The notes under the pieces were generated by a model, which worked only from the letters and a program-made list of their open reading frames with translations, was not told the DNA's origin and made no database searches. The position numbers were made by a program, and so were the translations under genes. From assembly GCA_010672825.2 (NCBI GenBank), contig JAAHFU020000003.1, positions 682,001 to 746,000 of the forward strand: a stretch of DNA of 64,000 bases, written 5' to 3'. This DNA is from Leptolyngbya sp. SIO1E4. GTDB taxonomy: Bacteria > Cyanobacteriota > Cyanobacteriia > Phormidesmidales > Phormidesmidaceae. This document shows, one piece after another, positions 36,406 to 45,027 of the stretch; positions within the stretch are counted from its first letter, which is position 1, and each line of letters begins with the position of its first letter.

Positions 36406-38091
36406 ATGAAGCCTAACATCATTGTTTGTGGCTTGGGGAGAACGGGCTATCGAGTCTTCTCATTGCTTAAGCAGCAAGGGGCACAGGTCATTGGTATCAG
36501 CAATCAGCCCACCCATGAAGACGGCATCATTGTGGGTGATTTGCGATCGCCCACCACCCTGATCAACGCGGGTATTTACGATGCTTCTGCGCTGCTTTTG
36601 TTGACGTCTGATGACGCGCTCAATTTGGCAATTTTGACCCAAGCGCGGGTGCTCAATCCTCGGATTCGCATCATTAATCGGTTGTTTAATACCCGCTTGG
36701 GCGATCGCCTCGACCATACCCTGGCCTACCACGTCTCCATGAGTGTATCTGCGCTGGCAGGCCCTATTTTTGCGTTTTCAGCCTTGGGTAACAACGCCAT
36801 TGGCCAGATTGATTTTATGGGCACCACCTGGCCCATGTATGAAGAACACATCGACACCAACCACCCCTGGAACGGTGTATTGTTGCAGCACCTATGGACA
36901 AACCGCGATCGCCTGCTGATTTACTACCTGCCTGCGGGGCAAAAAATCGATTTAGTGTCTGCCGTTTTAGGAAATCAGCCGCTAAGAACCGGCGATCGTC
37001 TGATTGTTGCAACCCGTCCTAACGTCTCCAACGTCAAGCGACTTTCCTGGAAAAGGCGCATTAAAAGCTTTCTTGCAGGGCTGACCCAGTTTCAGCGCCA
37101 GAGCCAAGCGGCGTTGCTGATCACCCTGGTGCTGTTTCTGTTGATTACCTTATCGACGCTGATTTACCTGAGCGTCAACTTCAACATTGCCCTGCCCGAT
37201 GCCCTGTACTTTACCGTAGGCATGTTAACAGGGGCCGGAGGCCATGAAGAAGTTGCAGAGCAGGCCCCCGTTGCCGTTAAGCTGTTTACGGCCATGATGA
37301 TGTTGGTGGGGGCAGGGGTGATTGGGGTGTTTTATGCCCTGCTCAACGATTTGGTCTTGGGTAGCCATTTTCACCAGGTCTGGAATGCTGCCCAGCTGCC
37401 CCATCGCCATCATTACATCGTCTGCGGCTTGGGGGGCGTTGGTTTTCAGATTGCTCAGCAGTTGCGCAAAGGGGGCCATGAAGTCGTGGTCATTGAGCGT
37501 GACCCCAACGGGCGATTTATAAACAGTACCCGCGCCCTCAAAATTCCAGTCATGATTGATGATGCCAGCCTGCCTGAAGCGCTCAATGCCGTCAACATTT
37601 CCGCTGCGTCTGCGCTGATAGCCGTCACAAGTCACGATACGGCCAACCTGGAAATTGCCCTCACAGCTAAAAGTCTGGTTCCCAAGCTGCCCATTGTGGT
37701 TCGCAATCAAGATCCTGATTTTGCAAAACAGATACAGCAGGTGTTTGAGTTTGACCGCGTTATGAGCCCCACCGAATTAGCAGCCCCGTCCTTTGCTGCC
37801 GCGGCCCTGGGTGGACGGGTTCTGGGAAATGGTATGACGGCCCATAACCTCTGGGTCGCGCTGGGAACATTAATCACCCCAGGACATCCGTTTTATGGGA
37901 AGCCCGTATCGGCGATCGCCCAGGAGGCGGATTTAGTCCCCCTTTATATCGAAACAACCCGAGGCCCCCTGCACGGGTTGGAGTTACTGGCCCACGTGCT
38001 GGAATATCAGGATGTGGTGTACCTAACCATCCCAGCGAACAAGTTAGAGGAACTGTGGCGCACAGTGCCCTCTCAACTCGCAGCTAGCTGA
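36406..38091 (+). CDS. K+-channel-like protein with two TrkA-N (RCK) domains
   Basis: 561 residues. An N-terminal Rossmann domain (MKPNIIVCGLGRTGYRVFSLL, GxGxxG) is followed by a TrkA-C-like stretch. A two-helix pore module spans about 230-315 (ALLITLVLFLLITLSTLIYL ... YFTVGMLTGAGGHEE ... KLFTAMMMLVGAGVIGVFYAL). A second Rossmann domain (HHYIVCGLGGVGFQIAQQL ... VVVIERD, from about 330) closes the protein. The pore loop TVGMLTGAGG lacks the canonical TVGYG filter, so ion choice is unclear. The architecture places RCK domains on both sides of the pore. It precedes tRNA-Ser and the island. Confidence 0.8.
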   Translation: MKPNIIVCGLGRTGYRVFSLLKQQGAQVIGISNQPTHEDGIIVGDLRSPTTLINAGIYDASALLLLTSDDALNLAILTQARVLNPRIRIINRLFNTRLGDRLDHTLAYHVSMSVSALAGPIFAFSALGNNAIGQIDFMGTTWPMYEEHIDTNHPWNGVLLQHLWTNRDRLLIYYLPAGQKIDLVSAVLGNQPLRTGDRLIVATRPNVSNVKRLSWKRRIKSFLAGLTQFQRQSQAALLITLVLFLLITLSTLIYLSVNFNIALPDALYFTVGMLTGAGGHEEVAEQAPVAVKLFTAMMMLVGAGVIGVFYALLNDLVLGSHFHQVWNAAQLPHRHHYIVCGLGGVGFQIAQQLRKGGHEVVVIERDPNGRFINSTRALKIPVMIDDASLPEALNAVNISAASALIAVTSHDTANLEIALTAKSLVPKLPIVVRNQDPDFAKQIQQVFEFDRVMSPTELAAPSFAAAALGGRVLGNGMTAHNLWVALGTLITPGHPFYGKPVSAIAQEADLVPLYIETTRGPLHGLELLAHVLEYQDVVYLTIPANKLEELWRTVPSQLAAS

Positions 38092-38142
38092 TACGCCGAC
38101 TACGGTCGTATCGGGAGAGGATGTTCTACAATAGCTAAGCCT

Positions 38143-38226
38143 GGAGAGGTGGCAGAGTGGTCGATTGCGTCCGACTTGAAATCGGATGTCCCAAAAGGAC
38201 CGTGGGTTCGAATCCCACCCTCTCCG
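38143..38226 (+). tRNA. tRNA-Ser(TGA)
   Basis: 84 bases without an encoded CCA. Acceptor stem GGAGAGG pairs with CCTCTCC, G is the discriminator, the anticodon stem TCCGA/TCGGA encloses loop CTTGAAA (anticodon TGA), a long variable arm follows (class II), and the T-arm is GTGGG TTCGAAT CCCAC. Its 3' part plus 7 bp is repeated exactly at 63342-63392, which marks this gene as an integration site. Confidence 0.95.
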
Positions 38227-38233
38227 TTGATAT
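38183..38233 (+). repeat. Left attachment repeat (attL), inside tRNA-Ser
   Basis: These 51 bases, from the 3' side of the anticodon stem to 7 bp past the tRNA, match 63342-63392 without mismatch; identity stops at both edges. Tyrosine integrases commonly use tRNA 3' ends in this way. Confidence 0.9.
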
Positions 38234-38238
38234 GCCAC

Positions 38239-38254
38239 GAATACGGTTGTATTC
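38239..38254. terminator. Small hairpin after tRNA-Ser
   Basis: GAATAC-GGTT-GTATTC forms a perfect 6-bp stem just after the tRNA, with a T-rich stretch (TATTTTTGTTT) about 20 bp further on. It could help end tRNA transcription, but the T-run is too far for a classical terminator. Confidence 0.35.
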
Positions 38255-38472
38255 CCGGATCCCTTAGCGTATTTTTGTTTACTGCGGGGGGATGACTCTA
38301 GGCGGGGAAGTGAGAGGATTGCGGCCTCTCAAATCCCCTAGACGTCCCAATCTAGTCAGAGTAGATCGGTACGCTTAGGGTCATTATGGCAGGCGTCTCT
38401 GATTTCACTCTCTCAGGGACTGCCGTGGAGGTTTCCCCTGTTTTCCTCCAAAAAGTAAAAAGGACAAAGCAC

Positions 38473-38748
38473 ATGTTCCATCCATCTGAGAGTGGTTCAA
38501 CTTATCCGCCTGCGACGGATTATCAACCAGCGACGACATCGCACAGCCCAGTTATGCTCCCGCCCCATAATCAAGAAGTTCTCCGAATGTTTCTGCTGGG
38601 GGACTACGGCGCCATTCGCAGCATGATTGGTCGCTTGGCCACCAGTGGCATTGCCGATGCAACGCGGTGGACGCCGCTGCAGCCGACGGGTCGAGAGGGG
38701 GAGTACATCACGGTACATACCAAGCGCATGGCTCCCGAAACCCGCTAG
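38473..38748 (+). CDS. Small conserved hypothetical protein
   Basis: 91 residues from the ATG at 38473, preceded by AAAAAGGAC; an in-frame ATG at 38386 is less likely. The C-terminal part LPPHNQEVLRMFLLGDYGAIRSMIGRLA ... TGREGEYITVHTKRM looks well constrained and reminds me of small cyanobacterial proteins of unknown role. The N terminus is Pro/Thr/Ser-rich. A terminator hairpin follows. It is the first gene inside the island; if its relatives prove to be core genes, the left boundary would need rethinking. Confidence 0.55.
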   Translation: MFHPSESGSTYPPATDYQPATTSHSPVMLPPHNQEVLRMFLLGDYGAIRSMIGRLATSGIADATRWTPLQPTGREGEYITVHTKRMAPETR

Positions 38749-38782
38749 CGCTTGGCTAATAGGTCTGTTTACCTTATCAATG

Positions 38783-38816
38783 CCCTCTTGCAGTTGAGTC
38801 TGAAGAGGGTTTTCTT
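38783..38816 (+). terminator. Rho-independent terminator
   Basis: CCCTCTT and AAGAGGG form a 7-bp stem around a 13-base loop, followed by TTTTCTT. It lies 35 bp after the small hypothetical gene's stop. Confidence 0.7.
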
Positions 38817-39221
38817 GTGAGAGAGCACATCTACAGCTCTTTGCCAAGATGTAGTGAGTCAGATAGGGCTGCAACTCCGACAGAGGCAGATCGGAAGCAG
38901 TTGGCTGAGCGGCGATCGCAAATCCCCCACTATCAAGCTCAAGCCCAAGAGAAATTTGGCAAGGAGCTCTCGAAGGCAGCACTGCTAGCCGTGCTTGACC
39001 TCCACAACCAAGCCCCCGCTGCCGCTGCTGACTTTATTGAGCATCTCCCTAGTCACGACCCTACACCTCAGGCTCTCATTGAAGCTCGGGCGAAAAGCTT
39101 CGTCAACCCAGCAACTGGGCAACTGGAGGCCCCTGGACTTGGCAATAGTCCAAGCACCGTTAAGGCTGATCAGAAACGACGGGTGAATGAACTCATGCCC
39201 CAGCCCAACTCAAACCCCTAA
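38817..39221 (+). CDS. Doubtful small ORF, possibly a degraded gene
   Basis: 134 codons from a GTG that touches the preceding terminator's T-run, which makes this start unlikely. The middle (RRSQIPHYQAQAQEKFGKELSKAALLAVLDLHNQAPAAAADFIEHL) is helical and protein-like, while the ends look random. No family is recognised. Either a real gene with a misjudged start or a remnant. Confidence 0.3.
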   Translation: MREHIYSSLPRCSESDRAATPTEADRKQLAERRSQIPHYQAQAQEKFGKELSKAALLAVLDLHNQAPAAAADFIEHLPSHDPTPQALIEARAKSFVNPATGQLEAPGLGNSPSTVKADQKRRVNELMPQPNSNP

Positions 39222-39758
39222 AGAAGAAATAGAGCTGACGGTTTTCAGTCTCTAGCCTAATCGCTTATTTCACCTATAACGTCTACAACTTTGGCTAAGC
39301 AAGGATTCCACCTTGTTTATCAATCCTACAACGTTAGTTCTTGTAGCGTTCTATCTGGTATTTAGCAGACATTAGCTCAATCAACACATTACTGAATAGT
39401 ACAAAAGCACCCCAAACAGCGTAGTAATCAAGCGTATTAACTGACGTCGTTGATTCTCCATTCAGTAAGTGGGCTAAAACAACTTGAAATACAGGGATAG
39501 TTGCCGCTCTTGGACAACTATTCCACGATCAACTGCTCCACGATAGGTAATCGACAAGATTTAAGTTTTGACACGTCAAATATGCAGGTTTGAGCACCTT
39601 GTTCTCTAATATAACTAGAGCAACCCGCCATACGGTTTTAGTTTTGAGATGTCCCATAGTATTGGATTCAGGCTGATCCATCGCATCATTTAGGTGCAAA
39701 GTTAAGCATTGTTTTGCAATAGTTTTGATGGACGCATCCTTAATAATTTTCGACAAAA
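39222..39758. other. AT-richer gap with one coding remnant
   Basis: About 540 bp between the doubtful ORF and the NACHT pair. It contains a minus-strand membrane-protein remnant (39334-39513) and otherwise no supported gene. The last ~200 bp should hold the promoter of the NACHT pair. Confidence 0.5.
39334..39513 (-). pseudogene. C-terminal remnant of a multi-pass membrane protein
   Basis: About 59 codons with no start codon read RAATIPVFQVVLAHLLNG ... LDYYAVWGAFVLFSNVLIEL and end IERYKN. Two hydrophobic helices and the final short basic tail resemble the end of a DMT/EamA-type permease. The frame closes upstream at 39529-39531. Probably the stub of a displaced gene. Confidence 0.35.
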
Positions 39759-40211
39759 ATGTTTTGGAAAAAGTTCTTTAAACCAGAGAAGCCTAGTCAG
39801 TCGCAGAGCGTCAGCAACTTCTCCCAGACGGGGAGCATGATGCAACTAGGGCAAGCTGGGCGCGACCTGCAACAGAGCCAAACAGGGGAGCTACAAACCC
39901 AACAACAGGGGCTGACCGGGACAGAGGTAGTGACTCTGCTCGAACAGTTAGAAGCCGCCGTTAAAGGAACTTCTCTTGACCCAACTGTGCAAGAGGAACT
40001 GCTGGACTATCTGCGTCCAGCCAAGCGAGAAGCTGCGAAGGAAACACCCAATAAGGGACTAGTGGAGAAAAACCTGAAACAGGTCAGCGCAACCCTGAAC
40101 ACGCTGAAGGAAACCACCGAAGCTGGCAAAAGCCTATGGCAAACCGGAACAGAAATTTTTAAGGCTGTAGCCCCTTGGCTTGGGGTTGCTGTTGCATTCT
40201 TTGGGCTCTAG
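39759..40211 (+). CDS. Small membrane partner of the NACHT protein (candidate effector)
   Basis: 150 residues. Residues about 14-45 (QSQSVSNFSQTGSMMQLGQA then GRDLQQSQTGELQTQQQG) are Gln/Ser/Gly-rich, and their core MQLGQAGRD is shared with the N terminus of the next gene's product (VQLAQAGRD). A helical domain (about 52-125; LTGTEVVTLLEQLEAAVKGT, LVEKNLKQVSATLNTLKE) and a C-terminal hydrophobic segment (APWLGVAVAFFGL) follow. It lies 56 bp upstream of the NACHT gene, same strand, so likely one operon. Inference: a membrane-acting effector recruited through the shared motif. No family name is known to me. Confidence 0.65.
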   Translation: MFWKKFFKPEKPSQSQSVSNFSQTGSMMQLGQAGRDLQQSQTGELQTQQQGLTGTEVVTLLEQLEAAVKGTSLDPTVQEELLDYLRPAKREAAKETPNKGLVEKNLKQVSATLNTLKETTEAGKSLWQTGTEIFKAVAPWLGVAVAFFGL

Positions 40212-40267
40212 CTCGGCCCTGAGGACAAAAGGCCATAGACAGCAGATGGAGGGGATAAGCGGCGACG

Positions 40268-42325
40268 ATGGCACGGCAAGATCAGAGCATCGAGGGTAGT
40301 CAGATCCACAATAGTCAGGTCCAACTCGCTCAGGCTGGGCGAGACGCTGTCAGTTTTCAAAATAGCCACGATAACCAGGTCATTATCAATAATGCCCTCT
40401 TGCAACTGGGTCCGTCTGGGTCACCTGGAGTGAACTGGGATTGGGCAAGACGGTTCCTGGAGAAAAAGCAGCTGCCCAACATCCGTAAACGGTTGACCGA
40501 TACCCTGGGCCGAGAAAGAGTGCTAATGTCGGTTGGTCTCAGGGAGGAATTGAGCTGGGTCGGCAGATCGCCATTGGAACCGGCGCGAGTTTTGCAGATT
40601 GAAGGTAAAGCGGAAGCTCCCCTCGACCCACACCAGCTTTTGATTGAAACCTTTAGGCGAGACGATATTGCTGGCAAGCTGCTGATTTTGGGGACACCAG
40701 GTTCTGGTAAAACAACGGCCCTACTCAGTCTGGCAGAACAACTGGTGTGTGGTGCCCTGGATCAGCCTAAAACGGTGATTCCGGTGCTGTTTGAACTATC
40801 GACCTGGCGCAAAGATAATCAAAGCATTCACGATTGGTTGATTGAGCAACTGTATGAGCAGCACGGGGGTAATCGCAAAGCCAAAGTGTATGAGCGATGG
40901 CTAGATGAGCAGGTGCTGTTGCCGCTGATGGATGGCCTGGACGAACTAGGATTTGAACGCCAGCAAAAATGTACCCAAAAGCTGAAGACGTTTGCGGGGC
41001 AATATCCTTATTTAGTGGTGTGCTGCCGTACAAAGGAATTTACCCAGGCGGGTATCAAGCTCAACACGCTGAATGGGGCGATCCGGTTAGAGCCCCTGTC
41101 GGATCAGCAAATTCAAGCTTTTTTGCAACATCAACAGTCCCCTCTGTGGTCAGTGATTCAAACAAATCCTCGACTAAAAGTTCTTTTAGAGACAACCCTG
41201 GAAGGCGATCCAGGACTATTACGAGTGCCTTTGTTCGTGGCCCTGGCGGCACGGACCTATAACCCTAAGCACCCTTTTGAAAGCAAAACAGACCTGCTCA
41301 ATCAGTACATTGAGCGGCAGGTATCGCGGGACATGCGGGAAAGTGACCGCCGTAATGACTTAGAAAAGAAGAACTGGGTCTATCAAACTCTAGAACAAGA
41401 ACCTGGTAGACATCAAACTCAACGGACACTGGTCTGGCTAGCACAGCAGCTGCAGAAAAACAATACTGTGGAACTGCTGATTGAACACATTCAGCCAAAC
41501 TGGTTAGAAAAAAAACGGGAAAGAATACGATATCGGCTAACTTTTGGACTAGTTTATGGGCTGATTGTCGGGCTGCTGGCTAGCGGGCTTTTTGCAGGGC
41601 TAGGATTGTTGCTATTTGGGCCAGTTGGAGGGTTACTAGGGGCCTCTGCTCAGATCGAACCGGTTGAGACATTCAAAATCACCTTATCCCAAGATGTACG
41701 ACGAGAAATTTTATACAGTTTGAGAAATTGGCTTATAGGAGGGTTTGTTTTTGGACTGATAGTAGGATTAGGTGTCGGGCAGATGTACGGGCTGGCTACA
41801 GGACTGGCTAGCGGACTGGGCGATGGATTGACAGTTGGACTGATGGGGGGGCTAGTATACGGTCTGGTGAGAGGGCTGAAGCAAGATTTAAAGCTGCGAT
41901 CTCGCCCCAATCAAGGTATCTGGAACTCGCTACAAAGTTTCTTGTGGATAACAGCTCTGTGCTATCCCCTTAGTGTTGTTATTCATGCAAGCAGTATCGC
42001 ATTTCCCTCTTACATCCACGAAGGAATTCCTTATGGAGAAAGCGCAAGCGGTTGGGTGATTTTGAGGGATCTCTGGCAAAGCATTTCTTATTCTCTATTG
42101 CAAGGTATTTGTGGTGCACTGTTGTTTGGATTGGTTTCCGTAGGTGGTCGGGCCTGCCTTCAACATATGTGCTTACGATGGGTGCTCCAGCAAAGTGGTA
42201 TTGTTCCCTGGAACCTGGCTCGATTTCTCAACTACTGCACCGAGCGTCGCTTACTGCAACGGGTGGGGGGCACCTATCGCTTCTTGCACCGAGAACTCCT
42301 GGACCACTTTGCCAGAATGACTTAG
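40268..42325 (+). CDS. NACHT-domain NTPase with membrane C-terminal region
   Basis: 685 residues. The N-terminal ~45 residues (SQIHNSQVQLAQAGRDAVSF and on) share a motif with the upstream small protein. The NACHT module has Walker A GTPGSGKTT (142-150), Walker B LLPLMDGLDEL (217-227) and sensor VVCCRTKEF (250-258), then a helical region. A Gly/Leu-rich membrane region starts near 430, with several segments such as YGLIVGLLASGLFAGLGLLLFG. The C terminus (RFLNYCTERRLLQRVGGTYRFLHRELLDHFA) is typical of cyanobacterial NACHT proteins. STAND NTPases of this kind act as sensors in anti-phage or cell-death systems; that role here is inferred. Confidence 0.85.
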   Translation: MARQDQSIEGSQIHNSQVQLAQAGRDAVSFQNSHDNQVIINNALLQLGPSGSPGVNWDWARRFLEKKQLPNIRKRLTDTLGRERVLMSVGLREELSWVGRSPLEPARVLQIEGKAEAPLDPHQLLIETFRRDDIAGKLLILGTPGSGKTTALLSLAEQLVCGALDQPKTVIPVLFELSTWRKDNQSIHDWLIEQLYEQHGGNRKAKVYERWLDEQVLLPLMDGLDELGFERQQKCTQKLKTFAGQYPYLVVCCRTKEFTQAGIKLNTLNGAIRLEPLSDQQIQAFLQHQQSPLWSVIQTNPRLKVLLETTLEGDPGLLRVPLFVALAARTYNPKHPFESKTDLLNQYIERQVSRDMRESDRRNDLEKKNWVYQTLEQEPGRHQTQRTLVWLAQQLQKNNTVELLIEHIQPNWLEKKRERIRYRLTFGLVYGLIVGLLASGLFAGLGLLLFGPVGGLLGASAQIEPVETFKITLSQDVRREILYSLRNWLIGGFVFGLIVGLGVGQMYGLATGLASGLGDGLTVGLMGGLVYGLVRGLKQDLKLRSRPNQGIWNSLQSFLWITALCYPLSVVIHASSIAFPSYIHEGIPYGESASGWVILRDLWQSISYSLLQGICGALLFGLVSVGGRACLQHMCLRWVLQQSGIVPWNLARFLNYCTERRLLQRVGGTYRFLHRELLDHFARMT

Positions 42326-42581
42326 ATGTACAAGTTAATCCTTTCGTTGAATATTTGCCCCTAGCCGTAGCCATTCACCAATAAGGTTTCTCCTTTCTAC
42401 CATCCTCCAGCCCTGATATCTCGAAGCAAGCCCGACGGAAGGAGTCGTAGGTTTGGGCTTGATGGGCCGGCCCCACGCTATACTCTCGCGGCCACCGGGA
42501 ATGTCCCATCCCACACCTCACATTACTGTTCTTGGCTCACAGAGACATTCCCCGGTGCTGCCCAGCGGCGAGCGTCCCTCT

Positions 42582-43690
42582 TTATAGTTCTAGTTGGGAA
42601 CGCTGACGCTGACGCTGTTCGCGCTGCTCCCGCTCATATGCCTGCAATCGCTGATAGACCTGGTTCAAGTTTTCCATGTCCTTTGCCTGTAACTGGGACG
42701 GCTCTACCTGTTCCCAAGCACCTGTCGTTTCATCCCAACGCGCCGTCATCAGCCGCGCTTGATCCTGACGACGAACGAACACCAGAGATTCATCTTCCCA
42801 GTAGGCTTCATAGGTACGACCTTGATGACTGTCTTCACCTAGACGCTCAAGATAGTCGGCGACGATCGCAGCAGCGGTTTGGGTACGGTCTTGTTGTTGC
42901 TGTTGCTCAAATCGCTTCAGGCCTAGCTGCAACTGTTCTACTTCTGGCTCTCCCAGGTGGCAAAGTTCAGTCGGTTCCCATCTTTCGGTTTCCACATTCC
43001 AGGCGGCTTGCATCAGTTTTTGGTGATCGCTGAGGCGCGTCAGAGTCAGGTGTAAACCATCCCAGTGGGTGGCATAGGTTCGCCCTTGATACGCCATGCC
43101 GTCAGCGCTCTGGATGATTTGGTAGAGAATCGGGGCAACAATTTGCGTCCGCTCCTGTTGCTGCTGCCAGCGTTCTTCAGCCGTCAGAGGAGGACGTTGA
43201 TTGATAGCCTCAATCTCAGATTGCATTTCTGAGCTGTATCTGACGCCTCAATGCTTCTGCAGCCCCGGAAAAGTATAGGCTCGTCCCAGTTTAGTACCGC
43301 TAAACGCCACCCCATCGAGGGCATAGCTGATACCTTTGACTTTGCCGGTGAGCGTGTAACCCACTCGCACATTCACGCCGTTCGCTTGGAGCTGCTTCAT
43401 AAACTCAGTCATCGTTGGACTATCGGCTGCAGACTGCTTGATCTGAGTCAGCAGCTGCTCCCGTGTCCCTACTTCGCCCGTGCACCACACCCGTCGCATC
43501 TCACCGGTCGTCGGTGCCCGACTGTCACGCTCCCGTGAGGAGGGTGTCGGGGTCAACTGATACTGCTTTTCCAGTTCACGAATCACCTTTTCACTGCGGG
43601 GATATTCCCAGGAATCCGTGACGGTGGTGCCGTCAAGAATGCGAATGCGACTCGCGACAATGTGGATGTGGTCGCGGTCGAGATCGCAAC
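42582..43690 (-). pseudogene. Relaxase/mobilisation nuclease, N-terminally deleted and with an in-frame stop
   Basis: Read from 43690 leftwards the frame gives CDLDRDHIHIVASRIRILDG (the HxDxxHxH-type histidine motif of MobA/VirD2 relaxases), DSWEYPRSEKVIRELEKQY, RAPTTGEMRR and GISYALDGVAFSGTKLGRAYTFPGLQKH, all characteristic. A TGA at 43248-43250 interrupts exactly where relaxases continue, and the same frame then runs on (GVRYSSEMQSEIEAINQRPP) for about 220 more codons. A CGA-to-TGA change is the simplest cause. The N-terminal part, including the catalytic Tyr, is missing at the joint near 43690. Non-functional. Confidence 0.85.
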
Positions 43691-44224
43691 CTTCACTTTG
43701 AATATGCGATCTTCTCTGATGACGAACAGCAAACCCGAGCCGATGAAATTATCGAGTTAGCCAAAGCCAAGACGGTGATCATCTCCTTGCCCTCCCAGGT
43801 CGGGCGACCGTTAGGCAATTGGTTAGAGGATGCCATTCCCACCGCCTCGCGCTATGACATTGAATTTGTCTATTGGTTTATCTCAAGTGGGGCCTACGAG
43901 TCTCTCGATCTGCTCAAGCAAGAACTCCAACGACACGGAAACCAGATGCCCTTTGTCCTGGTGCGTAACCATGGCGTGGGTGAAGAGTGGGATATTGAGC
44001 AGGTGGAGGGATTGCCTGCCTTGATGCAATCATTGAACGTCCCGGCGATCGATTTTCCCAAGCTACCGATTAAAGAGCGGAATCTGCTGGACAAAAACAA
44101 TCTGACTCTAGGGGATGCCAGAACTTCAGAGGTCTTTAAGAGTCGTTCGATTAGTCAGGACCGGATTGAGAAATTCCTGCGCAAAGCCTATGCCGCCTTT
44201 GAAGCCACAGGGTTAGTGACATGA
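43688..44224 (+). pseudogene. MobD/ParA-like ATPase lacking its Walker A region
   Basis: The open frame reads LHFEYAIFSDDEQQTRADEI, KTVIISLPSQVGRPLGNWLE, FVYWFISSGAYESLDLL, FVLVRNHGVGEEW and IEKFLRKAYAAFEATGL, which match the C-terminal three quarters of MobD-like CobQ/ParA-family proteins that accompany cyanobacterial plasmid relaxases. The first ~50 residues, with the P-loop, are absent: the sequence abuts the relaxase remnant head to head near 43690. A GTG at 43775 could still start a 149-residue product without a nucleotide site. Its stop overlaps the next gene (ATGA at 44221). Confidence 0.7.
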
Positions 44225-44898
44225 GCAGGAACTCAGACGCAAACGGCTTAACTGAGGCGCAGCGGGCACTCCTGCGTAAGTTCCCTCAGTTGGAAGCGGA
44301 TGACCCACTGGTTGAAATCGCGGCCTGGGTGAACTCGGTTGAGAGCAAGCTAGACCGATTTGATGACAAGCTGGATCGATTTGATAGCAAGCTGGACCTG
44401 TTTGGAGGCAGTATCGCGCAATGGACGATCGGACTTCACAAGCAAGCGGAGACGGTCTGCGACCTGGCCAAGCAGGTCGTCAATCTCCATTCGACGCTAC
44501 AGCAGACTGCCAGAGGCAACGACGCTATCACGAACACCTTGCACAACTTGAAGCCTGCCATCGACAGCTTGCTGAAGGACTCCCAGTCACACAGGCTCTC
44601 AATCGCAGCACAGAACGACAACTTCAATCACTTGAGTCGCGAGATGGCTCAGATAGAGTCCCAGACTCGTCAACTCAACAGTCTCGACGAGCGCGTCATG
44701 CATCGGATCGCGGCCTCGAGCGATGAGGAATGGCGACGTTGGATCATGGCGATATTAGCGGTGAGTATGATGGGGATATTAGCACTCGGGGGATTCTCGT
44801 ACTTACAGGCACGGCAGGCGAATCATCTCAGCCGTTTGCTCAATTCGACACTCATTCGACTGGAGCGGATTGAACGAGCCTTTGGCATTCAGCCTTAG
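44221..44898 (+). CDS. Coiled-coil membrane protein coupled to the MobD-like remnant
   Basis: 225 residues. The N terminus (LTEAQRALLRKFPQLEADDPLVEIAAWVNSVE) is followed by short heptad-like repeats (KLDRFDDKLDRFDSKLDLF) and a long coiled-coil region, one membrane helix (WIMAILAVSMMGILALGGFSYL, about 171-192) and a short basic tail. Proteins of this shape follow mobD-like genes on cyanobacterial plasmids, so a mobilisation-accessory role is inferred. The start overlaps the upstream stop. The frame is intact, though its partners are broken. Confidence 0.55.
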   Translation: MSRNSDANGLTEAQRALLRKFPQLEADDPLVEIAAWVNSVESKLDRFDDKLDRFDSKLDLFGGSIAQWTIGLHKQAETVCDLAKQVVNLHSTLQQTARGNDAITNTLHNLKPAIDSLLKDSQSHRLSIAAQNDNFNHLSREMAQIESQTRQLNSLDERVMHRIAASSDEEWRRWIMAILAVSMMGILALGGFSYLQARQANHLSRLLNSTLIRLERIERAFGIQP

Positions 44899-45027
44899 GT
44901 GTTCGACTGAATGGTGTTCGGGACACAGCCTGAAAACTTCTAGCTAGAAGGTTGCTCGCCGAGTGTTCGGAATCTGGCCCCGAATTAGAAGGTTCGTGAT
45001 CGTTTTAACGTCTAAATCAGGGGCAAA

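Noticed and set aside
38044-38238. Minus-strand frame containing RRGWDSNPRSFWD over tRNA-Ser
   Set aside because: It is the antisense translation of the tRNA gene, a familiar spurious ORF; the similar frame at 63230-63433 arises from the 51-bp copy.
39529-39756. Minus-strand 75-codon ORF before the NACHT pair
   Set aside because: Low-complexity, no ribosome site, and it occupies the likely promoter region of the NACHT pair.
42326-42581. Transfer origin near the relaxase
   Set aside because: I looked for a nic-like inverted repeat here and upstream of the remnant and saw none that I could defend; the usual site beside the relaxase start was deleted.
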